Shown here piece by piece: positions 53,835 through 61,725 of a stretch of DNA of 64,000 bases (position 1 is its first letter; each line of letters opens with the position of its first letter). The translations under genes and the position numbers were made by a program. The DNA lies in NCBI RefSeq assembly GCF_013433315.1, contig NZ_WXVV01000025.1:57180-121179 (forward strand). Direction: 5' to 3'. This DNA is from Pseudomonas crudilactis. GTDB lineage: Bacteria > Pseudomonadota > Gammaproteobacteria > Pseudomonadales > Pseudomonadaceae. The notes beneath the pieces were generated by a model, which did no database searches, was not told where the DNA came from, and saw only the letters and a program-made list of their open reading frames with translations.

Positions 53835-53989
53835 CCCCTCACCCCAGCCCTCTCCCAATGGGAGAGGGGGAAAGGGAGCAGATCGGGGACCCTTCAAACC
53901 TGAGTTCGGCTCGGTTTTTCAGGTCGGTGTAACTCGTGAAAACACCTCGGTCAGTCCCCTCTACCTCTGGGAGAGGGCTAGGGTGAGGG
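53835..53989. repeat. REPIN-like element, CCTCTCCC family, copy 3
   Basis: The ends CCCCTCACCCCAGCCCTCTC and CTCTGGGAGAGGGCTAGGGT flank about 75 bases. CACCTCGGTCAGTCCCCTCT at 53944-53963 equals 15551-15570. It occupies the gap between the TPM operon and the methyltransferase gene. Confidence 0.78.
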
Positions 53990-54090
53990 TGCTTCTAACA
54001 ACCGTTGGGTAAATAAGAGCGTGTCCCCAACCCCCATCCCCCCTAAAATACCCGCCATTCCCGATTTCGCCCGTCCGAGGCCGCTTTTCC

Positions 54091-55308
54091 ATGTCCGTTA
54101 CTGCACCTGCCACCAAGCCCGCGCCCGATCACCACGCCCAGTTCATCGAGCTGCTGCAAACCAGTCTCGAACAGAACGGCTTCATCAAACTGGTGCTGGC
54201 CAAATACGTCGGTGAAGAGGCGGAACTGCAGCGGGTCATCATCAAACCGGTGACGGTCAAAGCGCAGCCGAACCTGTCGTTCGTCTATCGCTACAAAACC
54301 CGCGACATCACCAAAAACCTGCCCTTGGTTGACGGTGTGACGGCGATTGCCGAGCTGTTGCCAGCCTCATTCAAGAATGCGCATTTACTCGCGGTGACTG
54401 ACGAAGCCCAGCTCGAATACAGCAAAAAGGGCAAGCCTTCGCTGTTCAAGAGCAAACCTCAGCAATTGCGTGAGGCGCCGTCAGCCGAGCACAACCGCGA
54501 GAAAAACCGCTTCCTTGAGTTGAGCCGGCCATTCCTCAAGGACCTCGGTGTGACCAACGCGCAACACGAGCTGATCCCGGCGATGTCGCGCAAGTGGAAG
54601 CAGATCAACAAGTTCATCGAAGTGTTCAGCCATGCCCTGACGTCGTCGCCGCTGGCGCTGGAGCAACCGGTACGTGTGGCGGATTTCGGTTCGGGCAAGG
54701 GCTATCTGACGTTCGCGATTCACGATTACCTGCGCAACACGCTCAAGGCTGAAGGCGAAGTCACCGGCGTCGAGCTGCGTGAGGAAATGGTCAACCTGTG
54801 CAACGCCGCGGCGGCAAAACTCGATCATCCGGGGCTGGTATTCAAATGCGGTGACGTGCGCAGCGTGGCGCCGAGCGAGCTGGACGTGATGATCGCCCTG
54901 CATGCCTGCGACATCGCCACTGACTATGCGATCCACACCGGTATCCGCTCCGGCGCATCGATCATCATGTGCTCGCCGTGCTGCCACAAACAGATCCGTT
55001 TACAGATACAGAGCCCGGCACTGCTCAAGCCGATGCTGCAATACGGTTTGCACTTGGGCCAGCAGGCGGAAATGGTCACCGACAGCTTGCGCGCATTGTT
55101 CCTTGAGGCCTGCGGGTATGAGACCAAGGTCTTCGAGTTCATCTCGCTGGAACACACCAACAAGAACAAGATGATTCTGGCGGTGAAGCGCGCCGAGCCG
55201 GTCGACCCGGCTCAGCTGTTGGTGAAGATCGAAGAGTTGAAAGCCTTCTACAACATCAGCGAGCACTGCCTGGAAACCCTGCTGCGCGCCGACGGCTACC
55301 TCGTCTGA
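54091..55308 (+). CDS. SAM-dependent methyltransferase (Methyltransf_32-like)
   Basis: Cytoplasmic class I methyltransferase of 405 residues. Motif I is VRVADFGSGKGYLTFAIHDY near residue 200, followed by GVELREEMVNLC. MIALHACDIATDYAI and the cysteine pair in MCSPCCHKQIRLQ are typical of the Methyltransf_32/GSTCD-like group. The N-terminal 190 residues form a separate region (KNRFLELSRPFLKDLGVTNA) likely to bind the substrate. The target, perhaps an RNA, is not established. It is monocistronic and converges on the DMT transporter across a REP pair. Confidence 0.85.
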   Translation: MSVTAPATKPAPDHHAQFIELLQTSLEQNGFIKLVLAKYVGEEAELQRVIIKPVTVKAQPNLSFVYRYKTRDITKNLPLVDGVTAIAELLPASFKNAHLLAVTDEAQLEYSKKGKPSLFKSKPQQLREAPSAEHNREKNRFLELSRPFLKDLGVTNAQHELIPAMSRKWKQINKFIEVFSHALTSSPLALEQPVRVADFGSGKGYLTFAIHDYLRNTLKAEGEVTGVELREEMVNLCNAAAAKLDHPGLVFKCGDVRSVAPSELDVMIALHACDIATDYAIHTGIRSGASIIMCSPCCHKQIRLQIQSPALLKPMLQYGLHLGQQAEMVTDSLRALFLEACGYETKVFEFISLEHTNKNKMILAVKRAEPVDPAQLLVKIEELKAFYNISEHCLETLLRADGYLV

Positions 55309-55318
55309 CACAAAACCC

Positions 55319-55408
55319 TGTGGGAGCGAGCTTGCTCGCGAAGGGGCCATAACAGCCAACATCATCGTTGACTGTCAATCCGCCTTCGCGAGCAAGCTCG
55401 CTCCCGCA
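55319..55408. repeat. REP pair (inverted), right unit overlapping the DMT gene
   Basis: GGGAGCGAGCTTGCTCGCGA and inverse. The right unit (from about 55382) lies inside the 3' end of the converging transporter gene. Confidence 0.93.
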
Positions 55409-56280
55409 TTTGACTTCACCGCGGTTTTGCGACCGAGCATGACGGTGGCAATCACGCCACACGCAAACACCCAGGTAATCGGCTCGACATGTTCACCAAA
55501 GAACAACGCCGAAAAGGCGATGGTGAAGAAAATCTGCAACAACTGGATCTGACTGACCCGAGCGATCCCGCCCATGGCCAACCCGGCGTACCAGGCAAAG
55601 AAACCGAAAAACTGCGAAAACAACGCCACATAACCAAACGCCCACCAGGTCTTGGCCGACACCGCGCCCTGATGTTGCAGCGCCAGGTACAACACCGGCC
55701 CGAGCAACAGCGGCGTCGACAGCACCAGCGCCCAGCAGATCACCTGCCAGCCGCCCATCTCCTTGGCCAAGCGGCCGCCCTCGGCATAGCCCAGCCCACC
55801 GACGGCAATCGCGCCGAGCATCAGCAGATCACCCGCTTGAATGCTGCCGGCCCCCGTATACAACGCATAGCCGAGCACCAACGCACTGCCCAGCGCCGCG
55901 CAGGCCCAGAAGGCTTTCGACGGACGTTCGTGGGACAACCATGCGGCATACAGCGCCACGCACAGCGGTTGCAGGCCATTGACCAGCGCACCGTGGGACG
56001 CCGGCAAGGTTTGCATGGCCCACGCCGACAACACCGGAAAACCCAGAATCACCCCGGCGATCACCAGGCTCAGGCCTTTGACCTGCTGCCAGCTCGGCCA
56101 CTTCTCGCGGCGCCATAACAGAAGCAGCGCCGCCGGAATTGCTGCGAACAGTGCGCGGCCCAAACCGTTGAGCAGCGGATGCAGTTCCTGCACCACGATG
56201 CGGGTGAAGGGCAGGGTGAGACTGAAAATCACCACGCCGAGCAGGCCGAGGGCCATGCCGGTGTTTTCGCGCGAGGACAT
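55375..56280 (-). CDS. DMT-family (EamA) transporter with REP-encoded tail
   Basis: Inner-membrane drug/metabolite transporter of 301 residues from ATG 56280 (MSSRENTGMALGLLGVVIFS), with two EamA repeats of five TM helices. LPASHGALVNGLQPLCVALY and the final SALFFGEHVEPITWVFACGV are typical. The substrate is unknown. The normal protein probably ended near GRKTAVK. The last residues (NAGASLLAKAD) are translated from the REP unit, suggesting that the repeat inserted at the gene end and replaced the stop. Confidence 0.85.
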   Translation of the reverse strand: MSSRENTGMALGLLGVVIFSLTLPFTRIVVQELHPLLNGLGRALFAAIPAALLLLWRREKWPSWQQVKGLSLVIAGVILGFPVLSAWAMQTLPASHGALVNGLQPLCVALYAAWLSHERPSKAFWACAALGSALVLGYALYTGAGSIQAGDLLMLGAIAVGGLGYAEGGRLAKEMGGWQVICWALVLSTPLLLGPVLYLALQHQGAVSAKTWWAFGYVALFSQFFGFFAWYAGLAMGGIARVSQIQLLQIFFTIAFSALFFGEHVEPITWVFACGVIATVMLGRKTAVKSNAGASLLAKAD

Positions 56281-56390
56281 GAGGGGAGACCAGAATCGTA
56301 GGGAATTGGAAGGTGTCCTCATCTAGCCATAATCCGCGAATTTCGGGATGTTACAGCTAGGCACGGACTTAGGCGTACAGTTTGAAGGTC

Positions 56391-56458
56391 CCTTCGCGAG
56401 CAAGCTCGCTCCCACAGGAGAATGCATTCCAAATGTGGGAGCGAGCTTGCTCGCGAAG
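56391..56458. repeat. REP pair (inverted)
   Basis: CCTTCGCGAGCAAGCTCGCT and inverse, between the divergent DMT and DJ-1/PfpI genes. This is one of the few pairs upstream of genes. Confidence 0.95.
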
Positions 56459-56559
56459 AACGATGACGTGGTCTCTCAGGTAGTAGCCGGTTGTTACCCG
56501 ACCTCGCGGATAAGGTCTACCTTCAATACTCCCAAGCATTCCCCAGAGGAGTCCTCCCC

Positions 56560-57141
56560 ATGGCTGCGAAAAAGATTCTGATGCTGGTCGGCGATTACGT
56601 CGAAGACTACGAAGTGATGGTGCCGTTCCAGGCTTTGCAAATGGTCGGGCACACCGTCCACGCCGTGTGCCCGGACAAGGCTGCCGGCAAAACCGTGCGC
56701 ACCGCGATCCATGATTTCGAAGGCGATCAGACCTACAGCGAAAAACCCGGTCACCTGTTCGCCCTCAACTTCGACTTCGCCAAGGTCAACGAAGCCGATT
56801 ACGACGCGCTGCTGATCCCCGGCGGCCGTGCGCCGGAGTACCTGCGCCTCAACGAAAAAGTCCTCGACCTGGTGCGTGCCTTCGACAAGGCCGGCAAACC
56901 GATTGCCGCCGTCTGCCACGGTGCGCAATTGCTCGCGGCGGCGGGTGTACTTGAAGGCCGCGAATGCAGCGCCTATCCGGCTTGCGCGCCGGAAGTGCGA
57001 CTGGCGGGCGGTACGTACATCGACATTCCAGTGACGGACGGCCACGTTCAAGGCAATCTGGCCACAGCCCCGGCATGGCCGGCGCATCCGAACTGGCTGG
57101 CCGGGTTCCTCGGTTTGCTCGGCACCAAAATAACCCTGTAA
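56560..57141 (+). CDS. DJ-1/PfpI family protein
   Basis: 193 residues from ATG 56560 behind AGAGGAGTCC. The nucleophile-elbow cysteine is in AAVCHGAQLLAAAG near residue 112. The conserved glutamate region is LVGDYVEDYEVMVPFQALQM, and LLIPGGRAPEYLR precedes the elbow. Members are deglycases/glyoxalases, hydratases or chaperones; which one applies cannot be said. It is followed after 13 bases by a small ribbon-helix-helix gene. Confidence 0.88.
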   Translation: MAAKKILMLVGDYVEDYEVMVPFQALQMVGHTVHAVCPDKAAGKTVRTAIHDFEGDQTYSEKPGHLFALNFDFAKVNEADYDALLIPGGRAPEYLRLNEKVLDLVRAFDKAGKPIAAVCHGAQLLAAAGVLEGRECSAYPACAPEVRLAGGTYIDIPVTDGHVQGNLATAPAWPAHPNWLAGFLGLLGTKITL

Positions 57142-57154
57142 CGAGGATTCGCCG

Positions 57155-57460
57155 ATGTGCGAGCTCTACGTCAAGGCTGACCCGATTCTCTACGAATCTC
57201 GCTCGCGTTCGCTGCGCATCTGCGGCGTGGTGACGACGTTGCGCCTGGAGAATCAGTTCTGGGACATCCTCAGCGAAATCGCCGAGGTCGATGGCATGAC
57301 CACCAACCAGTTGATCGCCAAGCTGTATGAAGAGGTAATGGATTATCGCGGGGAGGTGGTTAATTTTGCCTCGTTCCTGCGGGTGAGTTGTACGCGCTAT
57401 CTGAGTCAGCGGCGGGTGAGTACGCCGGAGTTGTCGGTGGTGCGGGCGGTGGTGAAATAG
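57155..57460 (+). CDS. Ribbon-helix-helix domain protein
   Basis: 101 residues (MCELYVKADPILYESRSRSL). The RHH_4-type domain includes TLRLENQFWDILSEIAEVDG and MTTNQLIAKLYEEV. These proteins may be DNA-binding regulators, but no operator is assigned. The start is ATG 57155 after ACGAGG. It is 13 bases downstream of the DJ-1/PfpI gene and so probably in the same transcript. Confidence 0.82.
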   Translation: MCELYVKADPILYESRSRSLRICGVVTTLRLENQFWDILSEIAEVDGMTTNQLIAKLYEEVMDYRGEVVNFASFLRVSCTRYLSQRRVSTPELSVVRAVVK

Positions 57461-57475
57461 CCAGCATCGCAGTGA

Positions 57476-57565
57476 CCCTTTCGCGAGCAAGCTCGCTCCC
57501 ACTTTCGACCGCGTTCTGCAACTGAAATGCGGTCCCATGTGGGAGCGAGCTTGCTCGCGAAGGGG
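57476..57565. repeat. REP pair (inverted)
   Basis: CCCTTTCGCGAGCAAGCTCG and inverse, between the ribbon-helix-helix gene and yegP. Confidence 0.95.
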
Positions 57566-57643
57566 CCGGTACAGGCGACAGAAGTCTGGGGCTGGTCTTT
57601 ACTCATTTGCGCGAAGTCTCTCAATCGCCAAGGAGCAACGAGC

Positions 57644-57988
57644 ATGTCCGGATGGTACGAACTCAGTAAAAGCAGCAACGGCCAGTTCAGGTTCGTGCTG
57701 AAAGCGGCGAATGCCGAAACGATTCTGACCAGCGAGCTGTACACCACTCGCGCAGCGGCCGACGGCGGCATCGCGGCGGTGCAAACCAACAGCCCGCTGG
57801 ATGAGCGCTACGAGAAGAAGTCGACGAAGGACGGCCACCCGTACTTCAACCTGAAAGCGGCCAATCATCAGATCATCGGCAGCAGCGAATCCTATTCATC
57901 GGAGGCGGCGTGCGATAAAGGCATTGCCAGTGTGAAGGCGAACGGACCGAGCAAAGTGATCAAGGACAAGACCTTGCCGGTGCTCTAA
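57644..57988 (+). CDS. yegP: YegP family (DUF1508) protein
   Basis: 114 residues from ATG 57644, with AAGGAGCAACG before it. Two tandem DUF1508 repeats are visible: GWYELSKSSNGQFRFVLKAA and then DGHPYFNLKAANHQIIGSSE. Each is followed by a SYT/SEL-type strand and GI-A-V. The length equals the E. coli family member (110). Function unknown. The frame reads back through the REP pair, but that part is excluded. Confidence 0.9.
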   Translation: MSGWYELSKSSNGQFRFVLKAANAETILTSELYTTRAAADGGIAAVQTNSPLDERYEKKSTKDGHPYFNLKAANHQIIGSSESYSSEAACDKGIASVKANGPSKVIKDKTLPVL

Positions 57989-58004
57989 ATTCACCACATT
58001 CCTT

Positions 58005-58093
58005 TGTAGGAGTGAGCCTGCTCGCGATAGCGGTGGGTCAGTCGATACATGATCAGCTGATCCACCGCTATCGCGAGCAGGCTCACTCCTACA
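58005..58093. repeat. REP-like inverted pair, type 2
   Basis: GTAGGAGTGAGCCTGCTCGC and inverse, matching 25486-25574, between convergent yegP and the DapA-like gene. Confidence 0.93.
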
Positions 58094-58117
58094 TTGTTTT
58101 TTGTGGTGTCAGTGAGA

Positions 58118-58999
58118 TCAGCGCAGGGATTTCAGGATCGTTTGCAGCTGCGTTTGGCCCGTTTCACTCAGCGGAAATACCGGCAAACGTGGATCGCCCG
58201 ATTCAAGCCCGGTCTGCCGCAACCCAGCCTTGATCGTCGCCGGCAAGCCACCCTTGAGGATGAAATCCAGCAGCGGCAACTGGCGATAGAACAAATCCCG
58301 CGCGCGATCCAGATCCCCAGCCATGGCGGCCTCATACAAATCCAGGTTCAGCTGCGGGATCAAGTTCGGCGCCGCTGTGCACCAGCCTTTCGCCCCGGCG
58401 GCAAACGCTTCCAGTGCCAGCGGATTGCAGCCGTTGTAGAACGGCACCTGACCTTCGCCGAGCAATTGCAGCTTGTGCATGCGCTGAATATCGCCGGTGC
58501 TCTCCTTGACCATGGTTACGTTTTCCACGCTGTTGACGATGCGCAGAATCAAATCAACCGACATGTCGGTGCCGCTGGTGGCGGGGTTGTTGTAGAGCAT
58601 GATCGGCACGCCGATGCTCTCGCCGATGGCGCGGTAGTGGGCGAGGATTTCTGCCTCAGTGAGCTTCCAGTACGAGGCGGGCAGCACCATCACCACATCG
58701 GCGCCGTGGGCTTCAGCGAAACGCGCGCGGCGTATGGCTTTGGCGGTGGTCAGGTCAGACACGCTGACGATGGTTGGCACGCGTTTGGCCACGTGTTTGA
58801 TGCTGAATTCGGCAACCTGATCCCACTCCGCATCGCTCAGGTAGGCGCCTTCGCCGGTGCTGCCCAGTGGTGCAATGGCGTGGACGCCGCTGTCGATCAA
58901 ACGATCGATCGATTGGCCGAGCGCGGGCAGATCCAGCCCTTCGCCATTGGCGCCGAACGGGGTGATGGTGTAGCCGATAATGCCGTGAATAGTGGACAT
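58118..58999 (-). CDS. Dihydrodipicolinate synthase/N-acetylneuraminate lyase family protein
   Basis: TIM-barrel class I aldolase of 293 residues. The pyruvate-binding motif is APLGSTGEGAYLSD near residue 43. The Schiff-base lysine is in NVTMVKESTGDIQ near residue 162, and the tyrosine is in PIMLYNNPATSG near 134. It lies next to a class II aldolase gene and a XRE regulator rather than among lysine genes, so a catabolic aldolase/dehydratase role is likelier than lysine synthesis. The reaction is unknown. It is 22 bases downstream of the class II aldolase gene. Confidence 0.85.
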   Translation of the reverse strand: MSTIHGIIGYTITPFGANGEGLDLPALGQSIDRLIDSGVHAIAPLGSTGEGAYLSDAEWDQVAEFSIKHVAKRVPTIVSVSDLTTAKAIRRARFAEAHGADVVMVLPASYWKLTEAEILAHYRAIGESIGVPIMLYNNPATSGTDMSVDLILRIVNSVENVTMVKESTGDIQRMHKLQLLGEGQVPFYNGCNPLALEAFAAGAKGWCTAAPNLIPQLNLDLYEAAMAGDLDRARDLFYRQLPLLDFILKGGLPATIKAGLRQTGLESGDPRLPVFPLSETGQTQLQTILKSLR

Positions 59000-59021
59000 G
59001 GGAATTTCTCCGTAACAGGTT

Positions 59022-59804
59022 TCAGTTCAGGCAATCGGCGTGTTGGCGCAGGTTCTGCCGAGCGTAATAGTTGAAGGCGGCGGCGTGGCGTTTCGGCTTG
59101 GCGATCCAGTCATGCGCCTCGCGGCCCAGCTCGGGAATGATCGGCTTGATCGTGCCAGCGGCCATCGCCAGCAGTTGCAGTTTGGCCGCGCGCTCGATCA
59201 GTTGGGCGATGACACAGGCCTCCTCAATCGTCGTACCGGTCGACAACTGACCGTGGTGCGAAAGCAGAATTGCGCGTTTGTCGCCCAGCGCACCGGCAAT
59301 CAACTCGCCCTCTTCATTGCCCACCGGCACGCCCGGCCAGCCTTCGAGAAATGCGCAGTCGTCGTACAGCGGGCACAAATCCATGTGGGAAATCTGCAGT
59401 GGCACTTCCAGCATCGACAGCGCCGCCACGTGGGTCGGGTGAGTGTGGATGATGCAGTTCACATCCGGACGGGCGCGGTACACCCAGCTGTGGAAACGGT
59501 TGGCCGGATTGGCCATGCCGTGACCTTCGAGGACTTCCAGATCCTCGTTGACCAGCAGCAGATTGCTCGCAGTGATTTCGTCGAAACCCAGGCCCAGTTG
59601 CTGAGTGTAATAGGTGCCGGGCTGCGGGCCACGAGCGGTGATTTGTCCGGCCAGACCGGAGTCATGACCGTTCTCGAATAGAATCCGGCACGTCAGGGCC
59701 AGCTTTTGCCGGTCCGTCCACGTATTATCCGCCAGGCTTTTTTGCATCTGGGTCAGCGCTTGCTTGACCAGTTGGTCTTTGGGTAGTGCTAATGTCTTGG
59801 CCAT
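59022..59804 (-). CDS. Class II aldolase/adducin family protein
   Basis: 260 residues from ATG 59804 (MAKTLALPKDQLVKQALTQM), preceded by AAAGGACACAG. Metal-binding histidines are visible in CIIHTHPTHVAALSML and in LLSHHGQLSTGTTIEEACV. The family includes fuculose-phosphate aldolase, decarboxylases and 3-oxo-sugar aldolases; the substrate is not evident. It is first in a two-gene unit with the DapA-like gene, and divergent from the XRE-cupin regulator across a palindrome. Confidence 0.85.
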   Translation of the reverse strand: MAKTLALPKDQLVKQALTQMQKSLADNTWTDRQKLALTCRILFENGHDSGLAGQITARGPQPGTYYTQQLGLGFDEITASNLLLVNEDLEVLEGHGMANPANRFHSWVYRARPDVNCIIHTHPTHVAALSMLEVPLQISHMDLCPLYDDCAFLEGWPGVPVGNEEGELIAGALGDKRAILLSHHGQLSTGTTIEEACVIAQLIERAAKLQLLAMAAGTIKPIIPELGREAHDWIAKPKRHAAAFNYYARQNLRQHADCLN

Positions 59805-59829
59805 GTCTGTGTCCTTTGGGTGAGAGCAA

Positions 59830-59865
59830 ATGACACGAAAGAGGCTATATGACACAAAGTGTCAT
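59830..59865. promoter_or_regulatory. Palindromic operator for the XRE-cupin regulator
   Basis: ATGACAC-AAA-GTGTCAT at 59849-59865 is a perfect inverted repeat. A further half-site ATGACAC is at 59830-59836. Both are in the 106-base gap between the divergent aldolase and regulator genes. Confidence 0.72.
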
Positions 59866-59910
59866 TGGCAAGCACAAATCGTCGCTTCCTTGCTGGAATA
59901 ACCGCCGCGC

Positions 59911-60453
59911 ATGTCTATCCGTTTGAAATTATTGAGAAAAAAACTTGGCGTAACCCTTGAGGCACTGGCCGAAAAATCCGGCATGACCAAGAGTTATCTG
60001 TCCAAAGTCGAACGCGGGCTGAACACCCCGTCGATTGCTGCCGCGTTGAAACTGGCGAAAGCGCTGAATGTAAAAGTCGAGGAATTGTTCTCCGAAGACA
60101 ACGTCAGCCTCGACAGCTACAGCCTGGTGCGCAGCCACGAACGCCAGTCACTGGCAGCGAATGATCAGAGCCCCGGGTATGCCGTGTTGGCCCATCAGGT
60201 CAGCGAACGCAACCTGCTGCCGTTCATCATCTACCCGCCGAGCGAGTTCACTGACAAAACCTTCAAGGAGCATATGGGCGAGGAGTTTCTGTTCGTCCAC
60301 GAAGGGCAGGTCGAAGTGGATTTCATGAACGAGAAGGTGCTGCTGGAGCGCGGCGACGCGCTGCACTTCAATGCGCAGAAACCGCACCGGATCAGATCGG
60401 TCGGGGATGTGCAGGCGCAGTTGCTGGTGGTGGTGCACAGCGCCGAAGAATGA
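59911..60453 (+). CDS. XRE-family regulator with C-terminal cupin domain
   Basis: 180 residues. The N-terminal helix-turn-helix (about 8-62) reads GVTLEALAEKSGMTKSYLSK then VERGLNTPSI. The cupin_2 domain (about 105-178) has HMGEEFLFVHEGQVEVDF and RGDALHFNAQKPHRI, with metal-type His/Glu residues. It probably controls the divergent aldolase/DapA-like unit in response to a small molecule bound by the cupin. A 33-bp hairpin repeat follows its stop. Confidence 0.9.
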   Translation: MSIRLKLLRKKLGVTLEALAEKSGMTKSYLSKVERGLNTPSIAAALKLAKALNVKVEELFSEDNVSLDSYSLVRSHERQSLAANDQSPGYAVLAHQVSERNLLPFIIYPPSEFTDKTFKEHMGEEFLFVHEGQVEVDFMNEKVLLERGDALHFNAQKPHRIRSVGDVQAQLLVVVHSAEE

Positions 60454-60462
60454 ACCTTAGAG

Positions 60463-60543
60463 TCAAAAGATCGCAGCCTTCGGCAGCTCCTACAGGGGAA
60501 CGCATTCCAACTGTAGGAGCTGCCGAAGGCTGCGATCTTTTGA
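60463..60543. repeat. Long hairpin repeat, type 3
   Basis: 33-base arms (60463-60495 and 60511-60543) pair perfectly, core CTGTAGGAGCTGCCGAAGGC. Related to 30686-30763. It separates two convergent genes and may end both transcripts. Confidence 0.92.
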
Positions 60544-60550
60544 TCTTGCT

Positions 60551-61570
60551 TTAAACCTCGACGGGCACCGACAACTTCGGATTCCCCAACGCATGGCTCT
60601 TCGCATCAAAAAACCGCAACTCCACACCCGTCCCCTCGAACACCTTCGCGTAATGCCGTTTCTGATGCTGAACAAACGCCGCACTGCGCGGATAAATCGA
60701 GATCGCCAGCGTCGCAGGTTTCGCCAAGCGAAGCGCCCGCACGATGTGCGCATCCTGCTCGCCCAAGGCATGACCAAAGATGCACAAACCGCCGCCATGC
60801 CCCAGCAATTGCGCATAACAGAACGACAGATAATCCGAACTGCGAATGGTCTTGAGCTTGTCCGCACTCGGCCCTTCGGTAACGAACAGCGGCACGTCAT
60901 CCAGTGTCTTGATCGTATTGTTGATCGCGAAACTGCCGAGCAATGTGCCTTCGGTTGAGGTCAGTTTGCGCGCGGTGCCGTCCTGATTGCGCACCAGGTG
61001 CAGACCGCCATGCAGGTACAGCAAGCGCGGTTTGCCGGTGGCAGTTTCGCTCACATCAAAACTGGCATTCGGGCCGTTGAACAGGTCGTCGATGGCCTCG
61101 CTGTGGTGCTGCAGCGCCCAGTAGTTGAGCAAGTCGTAATTGGTGGTGAACACCGTGCGATAGCGCGCCAGTTCTTCATTCAAAACCTTCAGCGTCGAAG
61201 GCTTCACCAGTCGCCACGGAATGTGCACGGCGTGCACGGTGTTGATCAGCGCTTCCTTGATCGCGTAGTAACGATTGCGCGGCGCCGCCGAGCTGACAGC
61301 CAACGCCTTGTTGACCCGGCTGGTGGTTTTCAGCGCGCCGAGCACCTGTTCGAAACTGCGCGTCTGCATCGCGTCGAACACCGCCAGTTCCGATGGGCTC
61401 AGCGGTTTTTCTTCGACGGTGCGGGCGTTCTCGAACAGCGAGTCATAGCCGAAGTCGTCCCAGACCGCGCGGCTGGCCCCGTTGCCCACCAGCAAGCCAC
61501 TGAAGTCAGTTGCGGCGCGCAGGGCGTTCCAGTCTTCGAGGGTGGCGTCGACATCGAGAAAATCGGTCAT
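60551..61570 (-). CDS. DUF4917 family protein with SIR2-like motifs
   Basis: 339 residues from ATG 61570 (MTDFLDVDATLEDWNALRAA). Motifs resembling a SIR2-type NAD-binding fold are visible: GLLVGNGASRAVWDDFGYDS near residue 25, FTTNYDLLNYW near 140, LLYLHGGLHLV near 185, and GLCIFGHALGEQDAHIVRAL near 265. DUF4917 is the recognised family; enzymatic activity is not shown. SIR2-like NAD hydrolases occur in phage defence, but no partner gene is seen here. It stands alone between the XRE regulator and the alcohol dehydrogenase. Confidence 0.75.
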   Translation of the reverse strand: MTDFLDVDATLEDWNALRAATDFSGLLVGNGASRAVWDDFGYDSLFENARTVEEKPLSPSELAVFDAMQTRSFEQVLGALKTTSRVNKALAVSSAAPRNRYYAIKEALINTVHAVHIPWRLVKPSTLKVLNEELARYRTVFTTNYDLLNYWALQHHSEAIDDLFNGPNASFDVSETATGKPRLLYLHGGLHLVRNQDGTARKLTSTEGTLLGSFAINNTIKTLDDVPLFVTEGPSADKLKTIRSSDYLSFCYAQLLGHGGGLCIFGHALGEQDAHIVRALRLAKPATLAISIYPRSAAFVQHQKRHYAKVFEGTGVELRFFDAKSHALGNPKLSVPVEV

Positions 61571-61725
61571 TGCGTAGGCGGTCTCAAAACAAAGGGGCTG
61601 ATGGGCGGCGACTTTATCACGAGCGGGCATTGAGCCAGATCAACATCCGCCGTGACCGATCGGTCGATGCTGTGTCTATCCGCCGAACCGGAGCAGTCGA
61701 TTCGGCCCCTGTCAGGAGATGCACG

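Noticed and set aside
57527..57643. N-terminal extension of YegP (RSHVGASLLAK...)
   Set aside because: It is a translated REP; the AAGGAG-supported ATG at 57644 gives the family length.
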